Shown: positions 1 to 14,689 of the stretch, piece by piece
Position numbering within the stretch: position 1 is the first letter of the stretch
Layout of the letters: each line of letters starts with the position of its first letter
NCBI GenBank assembly: GCA_949775045.1
Contig: OX459096.1
Coordinates: forward strand, 32,349,223-32,413,222
Length of the DNA stretch: 64,000 nucleotides
Reading direction: 5' to 3'
Source: Metridium senile
Taxonomy: Eukaryota > Cnidaria > Anthozoa > Actiniaria > Metridiidae
Notes under the pieces: generated by a model
Database searches by the model: none
The model's input: the letters and a program-made list of their open reading frames with translations, nothing else
What the model was told of the DNA's origin: nothing
Translations under genes and position numbers: made by a program

Positions 1-90
1 TTCTCTTTCCTTCCTTTCTCTTTCCCTCCTTTCTCTTTCCTTCCTTTCTCTTTCCTTCCTTTCTCTTTCCCTCCTTTCTTTCATTTCCCT
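1..90. repeat. Pyrimidine-rich tandem repeat
   Basis: Short CTTTCC/TTTCTC units are repeated head to tail at the left edge of the window. This is a simple polypyrimidine microsatellite in an intron of the gene entering from the left. The remaining bases to 303 show nothing recognisable except a polypyrimidine tract before the acceptor at 302-303. Confidence 0.9.
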
Positions 91-303
91 GGCCTTAGTT
101 TCTTACTTGTTTCTGGCATTACTATTGCAGTTGTTTTATTTGAGTTTTGAGTCAGTACTTTTTTGTTTTCTGCTTCAACTATTAATTGCTATTGCTATCG
201 TTGTTGTTGTCATTGATGTTCTCCATTAATGTTTGTTTACACTACGTTCGTTAACAAGACGTGAGTGAGTATTAAAGTTGTTTTCTTGTTCGTTTGTATC
301 CAG

Positions 304-1578
304 TGCATATCAAGATGTGGCTGCCAAAAGTATGCAAACAGAACAAGGCCGTAAAATAGGACAAGCAGTTGCTCAGACCAGTCGAGCAGTTGGTAGGTAT
401 ACACCTATTTCAATAAACGTTGTCAGAAGGAGATCTGCAATCAGCAATCTGAGACCGAAATGAATTCAGGAAAATTGCGTACTGCAAAAACCAGGCCTGG
501 CTCTGTTTTTTGTGCTTAGCACCTTCAGATTTATATTTACCGTCGCCATATCCGAAGCCAGAAAGTGCTCGCAATGAGAAAAACCTGCCGTGCCCCACAA
601 TTCATTTCGGTCTCAGATTGCAGATTGCAGATCTCCTTCTGACAACGTTTTCTGAAATAGGTGTATCCAAAGTTCACGTAAAGTCATTTCGAATTCTTTG
701 ATAAGAAGACATTGTCACCCAGCAACCCTTGCAGGAAACTTCTGTTATGGGCTTCCTGTGTTGTAAATATTCATAAACGACGAATGAGAGAAAAGTTCCT
801 TTTCAGAATAAAACGGGATTAGCCTGCGGTGAAAGATATTTAGCTCAATAATCAAAACGCACTACATGTTTAACTAATATGTGTTTTCAATCTTTTACAC
901 TATAAAAAGATGGGCTTACTGACTTTTAGGATGTTAGGACCGCCGAGTAGAAAAAGACCTTGTAGATATGCGCAGTATTTTTATCGTCTTCAACTTTTAC
1001 GCGAAAACTCCACCGAATAAAGTTAATGTTAATAATAAATAATAATCTTTATTACTTAATATATAGCGCAAATATATATGTGTATATGATCAAATAACCA
1101 TAACATGTTTGAATGAAGAGATGACATCTTTGGCATTGATTTGTTGGTTATGTTTTGCAGTCCATTACCCTGCGAGCAGAGGTTCCTTTCTCGTCATTCT
1201 AGGTAAAAGAAAGGAACCTGTGCTCGTAGGGTATAGCATTCCATGCTCTTTATTTTTTTATTATTATTTTTTATAAGAGCAATAAATGATTTTAATATTT
1301 TGAAAGGAACAATTAAGACGTCCCATGCTTCTTGTTGTAAATTCATGTTAATTCTGATTTGTTAGCTCTACTATTTTCCAGGTGGAGCAATAAGTTCAGC
1401 CAGGTCTTACGTCACTTCCTGGCTGGCGGACTTTGCCAAGGAAAAGCCTCAACTACAAGAACAAACTACAGCAGATGAAAACATCAATGGAATCAACGAA
1501 GATGAAGACAAGCAGTCACGTGACGTCAAAGAGACGAAGCAGACACGTGATATAACAGAACCATTGAATAACACGTGA
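304..1578 (+). CDS. Last two exons of an unidentified gene (3' part only)
   Basis: Two exons read in frame: 304-392 (acceptor CAG before 304, donor GTAGGT at 393) and 1382-1578 (acceptor TTTTCCAG, stop TGA 1576-1578). The split codon is G|GT. The encoded tail has a small-residue-rich stretch (GQAVAQTSRAVGGAISSARS, then YVTSWLADF) that looks like an amphipathic helix, followed by a charged Glu/Asp/Lys/Thr-rich end (DEDKQSRDVKETKQTRDITE). The first exons lie left of the window, so family assignment is not secure. I do not recognise it firmly; a trafficking protein such as a DENN-type/AVL9-like factor is only a guess. The 989-bp intron holds an inverted-repeat element beginning at about its sixth base, plus a short hairpin at 1166-1233. 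Clean splice sites, consistent reading frame and coding-like composition support a real gene. Confidence 0.6.
398..666. mobile_element. MITE with ~70-bp terminal inverted repeats, copy 1
   Basis: The left end (TATACACCTATTTCA, then CGTTGTCAGAAGGAGATCTG) is inverted at the right end (CAGATCTCCTTCTGACAACG, then TGAAATAGGTGTAT). The unique middle contains a segment (about 520-565) that recurs in opposite orientation in the copy at 29732-29986. No transposase ORF is present, so this is a non-autonomous foldback element. Its left edge lies at about +6 of the host intron, directly beside the splice donor at 393. Confidence 0.88.
1166..1233. repeat. Short hairpin / inverted repeat
   Basis: TACCCTGCGAGCAGAGGTTC is followed, after a short loop, by its near-perfect reverse complement (GAACCTGTGCTCGTAGGGTA). 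The arms are about 26-28 bp. It lies in the last intron of the left-edge gene and is likely a small MITE relic. Confidence 0.75.
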
Positions 1579-2377
1579 TCAGAGGAAATTGTCAAATAGT
1601 TCAACTTGTCAACTCGACCATCTCCATTGTACAAAGAAATCCCAATAATAAAAACATAACTAAAACTAGAGAAGATGGAGAAAAAGTATAAGACTGCTAA
1701 ATTAAACAGTCCCTACTTTTAAGCGAAATCTCAGAGAAACCACGAGGTTCGGGTGATGCTTTCGACGGACGAGCAAAGAGTGGGGCGAAATATTAAAATA
1801 AATAAATCAGATCTTCGTTTCTTCGGGAGTTTTCGTGAATATAAGTGGACTGTTTTGCCCTACGCTGCATTCGACTGTGGTTACTTAGTTAGTTAGGTCC
1901 AATAAATCAGCAAAATAAAATAAACATGCAATAAAAGATTTTGGCTTTTGTTCTTTCAATTGGAAATTAATCAGTTAAGATTTTCCTTGTTCTCTGCCCC
2001 TCCCCTCTTTAATTCACTCCATCAACACTAAGTACTGGGCACAATTTGCGCATTGATTGATTGCATCAAGACATCAACAATCCGTTTGAAACTATTGTAC
2101 AACACACCAGTTACTCAATTGATCCCACGATTACATCAGTACTAGTTGAAACCACAGCTAGCCCAAGCATAGAGTTTAAAGGAAAAGGATTTCACCAGAA
2201 ACATGTCACTAGCATTTACCTTTCTTACATAAATGTTTTTTCAGTTCTTAGATAACGTCTGTTACAATTCACAGTGCATTCCTTTATACTAACTCTACCA
2301 TTGGGCTACCTGTGTTTCAACCAATATCCTTAACAATGGGAGCAATATGAATAATGCATGATAGAAAAATCTAACTG
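1579..2377. other. Intergenic; probable 3' UTR of the left-edge gene
   Basis: AATAAA-type hexamers occur at about 1645, 1798 and 1899, compatible with polyadenylation of the upstream gene. No convincing ORF, RNA gene or repeat is visible otherwise. Confidence 0.5.
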
Positions 2378-3117
2378 TATAGACCATGAGCGATAGGATA
2401 CATGAAGTTCGTGAACGAAGATATTATTTGCTTCAAAACTAATATAGAACATATAAAAAGTATGAATAAATATGAACTACTTACCTGTTGTTTGACCCCG
2501 GGTGTTTGACTCTATTCCTTCGAAGTCCTTCGAGTTGTATTTTAAATATGGCGGCTACAATACTGATTTAATTTTATACAGGCCTAGTCTCTCACGGACT
2601 ATAAGCTTATTACGTCATACATTCGCCCCTCGAAGCTATGCAATCTTCCATATAAGGCAATGTGCCATGCAATGTTCTAGGGTGGGGTAAATTTAAAAAT
2701 TTGTTCTGAGTTAATGTACGTTCAAGGGTAGGGTAAGGCACAAGTTTTCAATGACCGCGGAATCATAATATTTGCAAAATTCAGTTTATTGTAGCATGCA
2801 AGAGCCACCGCCGAGAGCTATATGCATCAAAATAGTTTATGGTTTTTACATTTATATTTTCTATATTATTTTACGACCAGACGACGCAATTATAAAATGT
2901 CGAGGAGCTGTTGTTACTTTGAGAACTGCACATTTAATAGTGTCTTTTTTAACAATTAAAAAAAAAAAAAAAATACATGAGATGAAAATTATGTTTTTCC
3001 AGATAACGTACTACAGAATGCAAGTTCGTGTTTACGAAATAATTCAATAGAGTAAGAAATTCTTGTTTCTGATTATAAGACCTATAAGAAAAGAATGATA
3101 TCTGAGGCATTTAATAG

Positions 3118-4101
3118 AGTAGTTTCACATAAGCAGCTTCTTGCATGTGTGCTTATGTGTTTGTTCTATGCTAATGAGCTCGTTGACAACAAATATAACT
3201 GTATGCACGTGCATACGTTGTTACAATGTTAATAATATACATAAAAAAATTACTCGATTCTGATTGGCTGATGAACAGTGCATTTTAGAGGTAATTCAGT
3301 GCAAAAACAAGGTAATACAGTGCAAATTACAAAAAAATAAATCGATTATGATAGGCTTTATTCTTAAATCATTTTAGTCACTAATGCTTGACAGTAATTT
3401 ATAAAACACTTTAAGTGGCAATTCTTTCAAAAATCGTCGAAAATTTGTAAGAAAAAAAAAAAAAAAAACTGACCAAGTTTTGAGTGGAAAGTTTTGAATT
3501 TTCCGTTTGAGCTCGACCTACGGTCTCGTGCAATTTGTACTCTTTGAAAAACACACTCGTGCGAATTAATCCCAAATTGAACTCGAAACCATATGATTAC
3601 CTATACAAACACAATTAACGTCTTTCTTTCTAAAGTTGCCGTTTTTTTATATTGTAACAACGTATCCCGGAAGGGGGGGGGGGGGGGGGAGGGGTACTCC
3701 CTTATATTTACTATACGGGGACGTTCCGCCAAATAGGGTATGGTTTTTTGCCTTGGCGTCTTGAATAGGGTATACAATTTAGCCTAATTTGTCTTAAATT
3801 GCCTTACCTAGGGTATACAATTTCCCCCTTGAGTCTTGGATAGGGTCTACTTTTTACCAATTTGTCTTGAAATAGGGTACATATTTTTAGGATTCTGCTG
3901 TCTTAAATAGGGTCAGGGTTTAGAGGTACCAGCGGAACGTCCCCGTCAGAAACTGGGTCAAGTACCCCCTCCCCCCCCCCCCCTCCCCCCCCCCCCCCCC
4001 CCGGGCAACGTATGCACGTGAATTCGTTATATTTCTTGTCAACGACCTCATTAGAATATAAGAAACACAGCATTCAAGAAGCGGTTTATGTGAAACTACT
4101 G
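3118..4101. mobile_element. Second-level nested inverted-repeat element
   Basis: The left arm (TAGTTTCACATAAGC, then TAATGAGCTCGTTGACAA, then GCACGTGCATACGTTG) is mirrored at about 4006-4101. Arms are about 100-110 bp. It lies entirely inside the 2385-5111 element, so it inserted later or is an internal foldback of it. Between its arms is only non-coding AT-rich sequence plus the innermost poly-G element. Confidence 0.72.
3666..4005. mobile_element. Innermost G-run MITE, CCCGG ends, 8-bp target-site duplication
   Basis: The element starts CCCGG plus a long G run with GGGGTACTCCC, and ends with CCCCCT, a long C run and CCGGG. CGGGGACGTTCCGC near the left end is mirrored by GCGGAACGTCCCCG near the right end. 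The middle repeats a short unit built on AATAGGGTA. It is flanked by CAACGTAT at 3658-3665 and 4006-4013, a clear 8-bp duplication that splits the arm of its host element. A second copy with the same termini is at 21682-21824. Confidence 0.85.
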
Positions 4102-4159
4102 TATTGTTCATAGAATCTCATACTTCATTATTTTAAAGCGCGCTGATTGGCTGAGAACG

Positions 4160-4208
4160 AAACCGGATGCGAGGGTATTTAGCGTGGAATACCCTCTCAT
4201 CCGGTTTC
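4160..4208. repeat. Short inverted repeat
   Basis: AACCGGATGCGAGGGTATT and its inverse AATACCCTCTCATCCGGTTT face each other across a few bases. This hairpin lies inside the large element, right of the nested insertion. Confidence 0.7.
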
Positions 4209-5118
4209 TGAATCGCATGGCGGGAACGGCGGAACACGCGCGTCTGGTTTTTGAAGCTTAAATTGAAGAAATGAGATTCACTCATCGCTCCGCGGACTCC
4301 GCGATTCATGCGATATTGATTTCTCTCGTGAAATTCAACGTGGAATTCCCTCGTCCTCCAATGAATTTACCTATATATAGAAAACACTAAACAAAGCCTG
4401 GATGAACAATCAGTGCCTCTGAGTCTCACTCTTCATTAGTTTGTACAAAATTTACATTCTGTACATTCGTAGCTAGATGATGACTACAGTTCATAACCAG
4501 AAAAAAAACAAATATCAACACATTTCTGTGCACATTTTGTAACAGCAAAAAAATAATATTCCTATACTAGCTTCACCCGAATGAATTTAAGCATTCTTTG
4601 AGAGCATTTTACCATATTTAGCATATTTGTTGTTAACAGAGCCGGGAACAGCAGCGGAAGAATCACACAAAAACTTTAGTCCTCCCCTGTAAAAATTACA
4701 ACCCTCCCCCTCAAGAAAGTAGTTTGCTGTCAATTTATGACCATTCGGGGATAAGAGTCGTAATTTTTGTCTTACAAGCATGGTACGAAAGCCTAAACAA
4801 TAGCCTTTTGTTATAAGAGCTGTGTGATTGGATGTATCATGGCAACCTTGATAGAGGTTCCTACGCAGTGTAGATATAGTTTCGACGGGCGAATGTATGA
4901 CGTAATATGCTTAAAGTCCGTGAGAGACTAGGCCTGTATAAAATTAAATTTATTGAAGGCCCCATTTTTAAAATACAATTCGAGGACGATAAAAGGAATA
5001 AAGTCAATCTACAGGTAAATAGTTCATTTACTCATACTTAAGTATATGTTCTATATTAGTTTTAAAGCAAATTATGTCTTCGTTCACGAACTTCATGTAT
5101 CCTATCGCTCATATAGAC

Positions 5119-5466
5119 TGCACCACTTGCTTTAAGGCTTCTCTCGTCACAACGGGAAAGGATGAGAACCTAGTTACACCTAACCAAAAAATGGTGATCA
5201 ATTTGAATAACTATTGTTCTTCACTGCCTAGCCTCTCATTCATGTGAAAACACTATTGTGAACACGAGTGTAGCCAGTCAAGATACTGTGCATGTTGTGC
5301 ATACCGGTTTATGTGGTATATGTGAAAGAATAAAAGGACTGTTTTATTAAGCTGTGAAGAGTGAATGTTTCTGACAGTATATCTATTAAACAGAATCAAC
5401 CAAAGAAACAATTTTTTGTGATGTTAATTTTATTTTCAGTGAAAATTTAAACCAGTTGGATCACAT
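5119..5466. other. Intergenic; downstream of RPS26
   Basis: Non-coding AT-rich sequence between the large inverted-repeat element and the RPS26 stop codon (minus strand). On the minus strand it should hold the RPS26 3' UTR. Nothing else recognised. Confidence 0.5.
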
Positions 5467-8729
<3,263 letters not shown>

Positions 8730-8732
<3 letters not shown>

Positions 8733-8759
8733 TTTGATTCCAAGGCGAAGCGAAAGAGG
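8730..8759 (-). promoter_or_regulatory. RPS26 5' leader with TOP-like start
   Basis: On the minus strand a CCTCTTTCGCTTCGCC tract begins at about 8759, followed 27 bases later by ATG and a GTAGGC donor. A 5'-terminal oligopyrimidine start is the usual mark of ribosomal-protein mRNAs and places the transcription start near 8758-8759. This is inferred from sequence pattern; no transcript data are available. Confidence 0.6.
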
Positions 8760-9082
8760 CCGCTCACATGTCGGGCCCTGAAATTTATCCCTGGACACCC
8801 TGAAGATTATCGATACACAGGGAATCCAGCACACACAATATCAAAGGCTTTGTCTCAAAAGTTTCCAAATTGTCGTATTTTAGGCATTTTACTTATAGAT
8901 TTTACATCTACTAATGACTAAGAAATAATTTATGTTATATTTTAACTTGGCTAGTTTTTCATCTCGTAGAGTTTCGATGTGGGTAATGGGAAAATTTCCT
9001 TTCCCCTCCCCTCTAGAACCTTTTGTACTATACCCAGTCCCACGCTTTCAACGTTCTTGAAATTCACGTGGAGGAAATCAAA
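8760..9082. promoter_or_regulatory. Shared intergenic region, RPS26 / PHB1 (head-to-head)
   Basis: Only ~325 bp separate the inferred RPS26 start (minus) from the PHB1 start codon (plus), so both promoters must lie here or overlap. An E-box CACGTG sits at 9065-9070, just ahead of the PHB1 ATG, and could be in its leader. C-rich tracts (CCCCTCCCCTC) lie at about 9003-9014. No TATA box is evident. An 84-codon ORF that starts upstream and runs to 8921 is not supported. Confidence 0.55.
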
Positions 9083-12000
9083 ATGGCTGCCAGCTTCTTT
9101 AATAAACTTGCAGGGCTTGGTTTAGGAGCTGCAGTGGTCGGCGGAGTAGTGAATACTGCTCTATTTAATGGTAAGTTGTCTTATTTTTACTTAGGTGTTG
9201 TGTTATTCCATAAATTAAAGGTAAATAAGTTTTTTTTTAGCTCATGCTGCATGATGTAACTATTACATCAAACATGCAGGCCACGGCGAGACCTCAAATT
9301 GACATCTTTGTTTAATATCCTGAAATATGTGGAATAAACATAGGTGATTTAGTATAGACATATAGTTTGTTATTATATTTTGCATTTGATGTACAAAATG
9401 TGTTATAATTAAATTGTACAATTATAATTTGAATCATGCATGGATTGTTAATATATTGGAGCAGTATAGTGTTTAATCAGTGAAAATAACTTAGCACATA
9501 GTTCTTTGAGATGTTAAATTATTGCTGTGAATCTTGAGGTTCACTTCATTGCAATGTTTAGTATTCACTAAAATAGAGTCTTTCAGTTAAAGTAATTATT
9601 AGTTGGGTAGATGTTGTTTTATGATTTACCATCTCAGTTTCTCAATCTTTAATTATATTCTTTTGGGCATATAGTTTTATAATAAATAGAATTACGATTA
9701 TGACAACTGGTCTTCTCGTAATTCTATTTATTATCAATCTTTAATATACCTATCAAAATTATTTTTGTATATTCAAATGATTTTGTCAATTCTATTTTGT
9801 AAGTATTGGGAAATGTAACTAAAACTAATGTACCAATAGATTTATTGTAAACAGTGATAAAATGTATGTGTGTGACAACGTTCAAATGTTACCTCTTACC
9901 TCTATTAAAATCTTACCTCTATGTCAATCATCAGCATTTTAGGGGTGCTCACGATGGGATAGCAACAATAATAGGCCTTTTGCAACAACAGTTCACGTGA
10001 CCCTACCCCTTTTATATCGAACAGCTGTGTCAAAATGAATATCAGAAATGAAAAGAGCACCTCCATATAGAAGGTGAAATATCAGCTCATAAAATGTAAC
10101 ATGAGGGAAATGGCATTTAATTTAAAATTAAATATTTTATTAGGATTTGTATGGAAAATCTGATCTGGATCCAGTGCATATTTGACAATTAGACCCGAAG
10201 CCCGAATGGGCCACGGATCAATAGCCCACAAGGCTGAGTCTTCGAGGCCAAGTGGGCTATTGACCCAGTAGCCCATGAGAGCGAGAGGTCTAATTGTTTT
10301 AGTATCAAACAACTTTTAGGTCAAACTTAAAAGGAAATAATAGTAACAACAAAGTATTAAAACTAGAAAAACTAGAACATTTTGTGAATGAATTTTGACT
10401 ATTGAGGTGCTCTTTTCATTTTGATGTTCATTTTGACACAGCTGCTCGATTCAAAAGGGGCAAGGACACGTGACCTGTTGTTGCAAACGGTCTATTTGTC
10501 CATAATAATTTATCACTCAGAAATATTGTTTTTTTTCCATTAGTCGATGGTGGCCATCGTGCTGTCATTTTTGATAGATTTCAAGGAGTTAAACCAGACG
10601 TCATTGGAGAAGGAACACATTTTATAATCCCATGGGTACAGCGGCCTATTATATTCGATATTCGCACTAAACCAAGAAATGTTCCCGTCACTACAGGAAG
10701 TAAAGGTAAACTATTATAATTACTCGGGATTCCTGTGGAATCCGAGTATAGGTTTCGCCTTTATTATTTTTCATCTTCATCGCCAAAATGCCACGCAAGC
10801 GCAGTATGGTCAATGTCACTTATACACACAAATATATGAAATAAACTGATTTATTACGGTAATTCGGTGTTTACTTAAATCAAACACACTCCAATAATGA
10901 TAATAAACCATTAACTAATGTATTAGTGTGATAATAAGTTTGACAAATGTAACTTTTCGCCGAATTTATTGCCTAGAAGCGATCAGTTTTGAAAGCGATT
11001 TAATTAAGAACCCCGCCGGGCCGAAACACAATCACAACAGTACTTCGATTCAAATCATGTAATAAAACACATGTTATTCTGTGTATGATTTAACCTAAAC
11101 ACTCCAATAATGATAATAAACCTTTAACTAACGTATTAGTGTTATAATAAGTTTGTCAAAAATTTGTAAGTTTTCGTGTTGATCTTCTGTGATCTTCCTT
11201 TTTTTTAATGTATTCCAAAAGTACAAATGTTCTATTTGTATGGCAACGTTTTTGAAATTAGGTGTATACATTAAAATTATTTTGCACATCAAAGAGAATC
11301 CCGAGATTATGCAGTTATGCGTCTTGTAATAATATATTTTAGTTTTTACATTTTCTATGCAATAATGAAATGTACAAGTTAACACATATTTACAAACAAA
11401 ATCATGACCGTAGTGAGTGTGTAGATTTTGATAACAAATTGTCCTTAAAATTATAAGGTTGTTCATCGTGGATTGAGATAAATAGTATTGTATGTTATTC
11501 ATCGGTCTCACGAATGTTGAAAGTTCCCAAACCTGCAATGTTTTGCCTGCTATACTGCTAGTCATCAACAGACTGTAATGACTGATCTTATATATATACA
11601 TAACCCATTTGCATAAGTTCTGATTTGCATAATATTGTGATTTAGATTTACAGACTGTCAACATCACACTCAGGATTTTGTTCAGACCAAAAGCTCCAGC
11701 TCTACCCAAAATATACATGAATCTTGGTGAGGATTACGATGACAGAGTTCTGCCCTCAATTACCACTGAAGTGCTCAAGGCTGTCGTTGTGAGTACACCT
11801 TGGTTTTGATTCCTAATTTGTACTCTCTGTTTCTTTGTAGTAACATTTTGTTGTTGTTAATTGTAGGCTGAGTTTGATGCTGGGGAACTAATCACACAGA
11901 GAGAACTGGTAATTAAAACACTTGTGTATTATTTGAATTTTATTGAGGACAATCCGTGCTAATTATTTTTATAAGAAGTAAGTCAAAGATGAAATTAGAC

Positions 12001-14689
12001 AGCAGTCATGTAGTGTTTCGACATTATATATGTCTTGTTCAAGTATTCAAGTCTCTGTAATTTATACTTGCCACCCCTCTTCCAAAGGTACTCTATGGCC
12101 CCTACTGTTATTATGTACTAATTAGTGCAATATATCACAGGCACATGCTTTTTATGTTTGTACTCTAAAATAGTGTTCAATTCATGACAGGTTTCTCAAA
12201 GAGTTCAGGAGGACTTGCTAGAACGTGCTGCAACTTTTGGCTTGATCCTGGATGATATTTCACTGGTAAGAAAAAACTTCATTTTGTTGTGCAGCAGTAA
12301 CGACAAGGAAAAAAGAGTGTAGAACTCTAAAATTAGAATTAATGGTTCTATTACAAAATCAAGCCAAATGATGATGGTGGAGATGATGATAATTTCATTG
12401 AATTGAATTGATGCCCCAAAACTCTATTATCAATGTCTCGGTGTATGGCACATTTTTGAACTAATATTTCTATCCCTCTTGAAATAGAAATATATTTTAC
12501 ATTCTAATCATGGATGTTGCATACAGTACTAATAAACAATGTCGAATGATATTGATGTTAATGATGATGATGTTCACATTAATACTAGTACAGATGTCAG
12601 ATTATAGTGAAGGTGATGCCAATGATGATGATGTAAATGATGGTGGATGACTGTCAATAGCCATTAAGGCTAACAAATGATAAAATATAGAGTTTGTGTT
12701 GTTGTTATACTCATATCTTTGTATGGTGTTTAAAGTATTTTATCATACACTGAAATTTTTATCATGATTGAAAGAATGTGTTTCCTTTCAACAGACTCAT
12801 TTAACGTTTGGTAGAGAATTTACAGAAGCTGTTGAACTTAAACAAGTTGGTGAGTTCAATACTCAACATTCCCCTTTGTGTGATATGAACTATTATAGGC
12901 TAAAATATTATTTTTATACTTAGAACTATTTTAATGTAAATATGTATTATTGTATTGTTAAGTTGTATCTTTTCAGTACTTTACAATAATAATATTATTA
13001 CTGTTCTTGTAAACTACAGCTCAACAAGAGGCTGAAAGAGCAAGATTTCTTGTGGAGCGTGTAAGTATTGATCTAAATTGTAAAATTGTGATTTTGTGAC
13101 TTTTCCCCCTCTTTTATTTTCTTATTATCAAACTATTATTGCAAGAGACTTGTTACAAGCTGTACAGTAGTGTTATTTGCCAAGGCCACCCAATGGCTGC
13201 TGGTACAAGGTTGGCACTCACCACTTTTCATTACCTAGCATAAATGTTGGCAAACATATAGTAACTACTAGTAAAGAGGCTCGTAATTTAGGAGTAATAT
13301 TTGACCAACATCTTTCTATGTCTACTCAGATAAATAATATTTGCCGTTCAGCCTCGTTAGCCATAAAAAATATTGGTAAGATACGGAAATATCTCGATAG
13401 TGTTTCTGCTGAGCGCTTAGTACATGCATTTGTGTCCTCAAAGCTAGACTACTGTAATAGTGTGTTATATGGCATACCTGCCAATCAATTATGTAAGCTA
13501 CAGCGCATTCAAAATTCTGCAGCCAGACTAGTTACTAGAACTAAAATAAGGGAACACATAACTCCATTACTTTACAACTTACATTGGCTACCAATACAGT
13601 TTCGCATTACTTTCAAGGTATTATTGCTTACTTATAAGATCGTCAATCGTAATGCACCATCATATCTAATTAATTTACTTGAGCATTATACACCTAGACG
13701 TACATTACGCTCAGCTACTAAAGGTCTATTAGTAGTACCTAGGTCAACAACATCTACATATGGAGATAGAGCGTTTTCAATAGCAGCTCCAAAACTATGG
13801 AATAAACTTCCACCTACTATAAGAAACGCAGATTCAATCAACAAATTTAAAACATCACTAAAAACATATTTATTCAAAGAAGCTTTTAATTGTTAGTAGA
13901 TATTCTCGACTTTTAATTATTATTATTATTATTATTATATATATCGTATACTATATTAGTATTATTAACACTATATTTAGCATCTAAATTTTAATTCACT
14001 CTATTTTATTGTATATTTTACTAAATTTTTTATTGTACATTTCTAAACTTATTTATATATAGATATATACTTTGTACTGTAAGCGCATTGAGGCTTGCGA
14101 AATGCGCAAGAACCGTTAATTAAATTAAATTAAACTTGTAGTCACCAGTGGTGTTAGTTGTTAGAGCATCACATTCTGGCCATTCAAACAAAGGATAATA
14201 GATTACTCAAGTGTGATGTCATGCTACTGTGGCGATACAATTTTCTGGTCCAAACAAATCATGTTCCTACTCATTCAAACATGAAGGAGTATTGTTATGT
14301 TAATTGTTTCTTGTAAACCATATGGTTTTTGTTTGGACCAGATAAAGGTCACCTTGACAACATGCATCATCGCTTGAGTACTCTATGATTGTTTCCCTCC
14401 TGCACAACTCTATATTTTTCTTAGTAATTCCTTTTATTACACCATTTATTTACAATAACTTCGATTTCAGGCTGAGCAATTGAAACAAGCTGCAATCATT
14501 ACTGCTGAGGGTGACGCCCGTGGTGCTAAACTACTAGCAAACTCTTTCAAAGAAGCAGGAGAGGGTCTTGTAGAGCTGAGAAAGATTGAAGCAGCTGAAG
14601 AGATAGCAGAAAGAATGTCTAAATCAAGAAATGTTGCTTACCTGCCCGGCGGACAGAAAATGCTTCTGAACTTACCAGTTAGTCGATAA
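9083..14689 (+). CDS. PHB1: Prohibitin 1
   Basis: Subunit of the prohibitin ring complex of the mitochondrial inner membrane (SPFH family), which with prohibitin 2 supports protein quality control and cristae. Eight exons join with GT-AG introns and no frameshift: 9083-9170, 10544-10705, 11646-11788, 11867-11908, 12191-12265, 12795-12849, 13020-13060, 14471-14689. The product is 274 aa (human 272). Recognisable segments in order: N-terminal hydrophobic anchor ([15 protein letters not shown]), [100 protein letters not shown], the coiled-coil ([17 protein letters not shown]) and [20 protein letters not shown]. The start codon lies in a good context (CAAAATGG). The gene carries an inverted-repeat element in intron 1 and a LINE fragment in intron 7. 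It is divergent from RPS26. Confidence 0.97.
9680..9734. repeat. Short hairpin in PHB1 intron 1
   Basis: AATAAATAGAATTACGA and TCGTAATTCTATTTATT are exact inverses separated by ~20 bases. Probably a tiny foldback relic. Confidence 0.8.
9972..10494. mobile_element. Inverted-repeat element in PHB1 intron 1
   Basis: The left end (TAGGCCTTTTGCAACAACAG, then TCACGTGACC and GTGTCAAAATGAATATCAGA) is mirrored at 10390-10494. A second, inner inverted repeat is present at about 10183-10305 (CAATTAGACC and GGGCCACGGATCAATAGCCC against GGGCTATTGACCC and GGTCTAATTG). Arms are ~100 bp; no transposase is present. Its right edge is only ~50 bp from the exon 2 acceptor. Confidence 0.82.
10879..11168. repeat. 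Direct repeat pair (~70 bp) in PHB1 intron 2
   Basis: CACTCCAATAATGATAATAA followed by ACC(A/T)TTAACTAA(T/C)GTATTAGTG occurs at about 10887-10950 and again at about 11099-11160. The ~215-bp spacing may reflect a local tandem duplication. Confidence 0.7.
13165..14134 (+). mobile_element. 5'-truncated LINE (CR1/L2-like), 3' end fragment, in PHB1 intron 7
   Basis: An open frame at 13177-13893 encodes the C-terminal part of a LINE reverse-transcriptase protein: [63 protein letters not shown], then TLRSAT, ending at a stop near 13894-13896. The catalytic YADD region is missing (5' truncation). The 3' end carries a (TTAAA)n-like tail at about 14117-14134, typical of non-poly(A) LINEs. It lies in the same orientation as PHB1 and the reading frame is undamaged, suggesting a fairly recent insertion. 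Confidence 0.9.

Larger units (their letters stand above)
2385..5111. mobile_element. Large inverted-repeat element (~2.7 kb) with nested insertions
   Basis: The left arm (about 2385-2640) is repeated in inverse orientation at about 4875-5111. Matching stretches include CATGAGCGATAGGATACATG at the outer edge and GGCCTAGTCTCTCACGGACT further in. The element is flanked by the direct repeat TATAGAC (2378-2384 and 5112-5118), a probable target-site duplication. No transposase ORF is visible, so it is a non-autonomous DNA transposon or foldback element. A second inverted-repeat element (about 3118-4101) and a third one inside that (3666-4005) are nested within it. Confidence 0.85.

Noticed and set aside
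11128..11718. 196-codon ORF on the minus strand
   Set aside because: It runs antisense through PHB1 intron 2 and exon 3; its sequence has no family signature and the sense exon explains the region.
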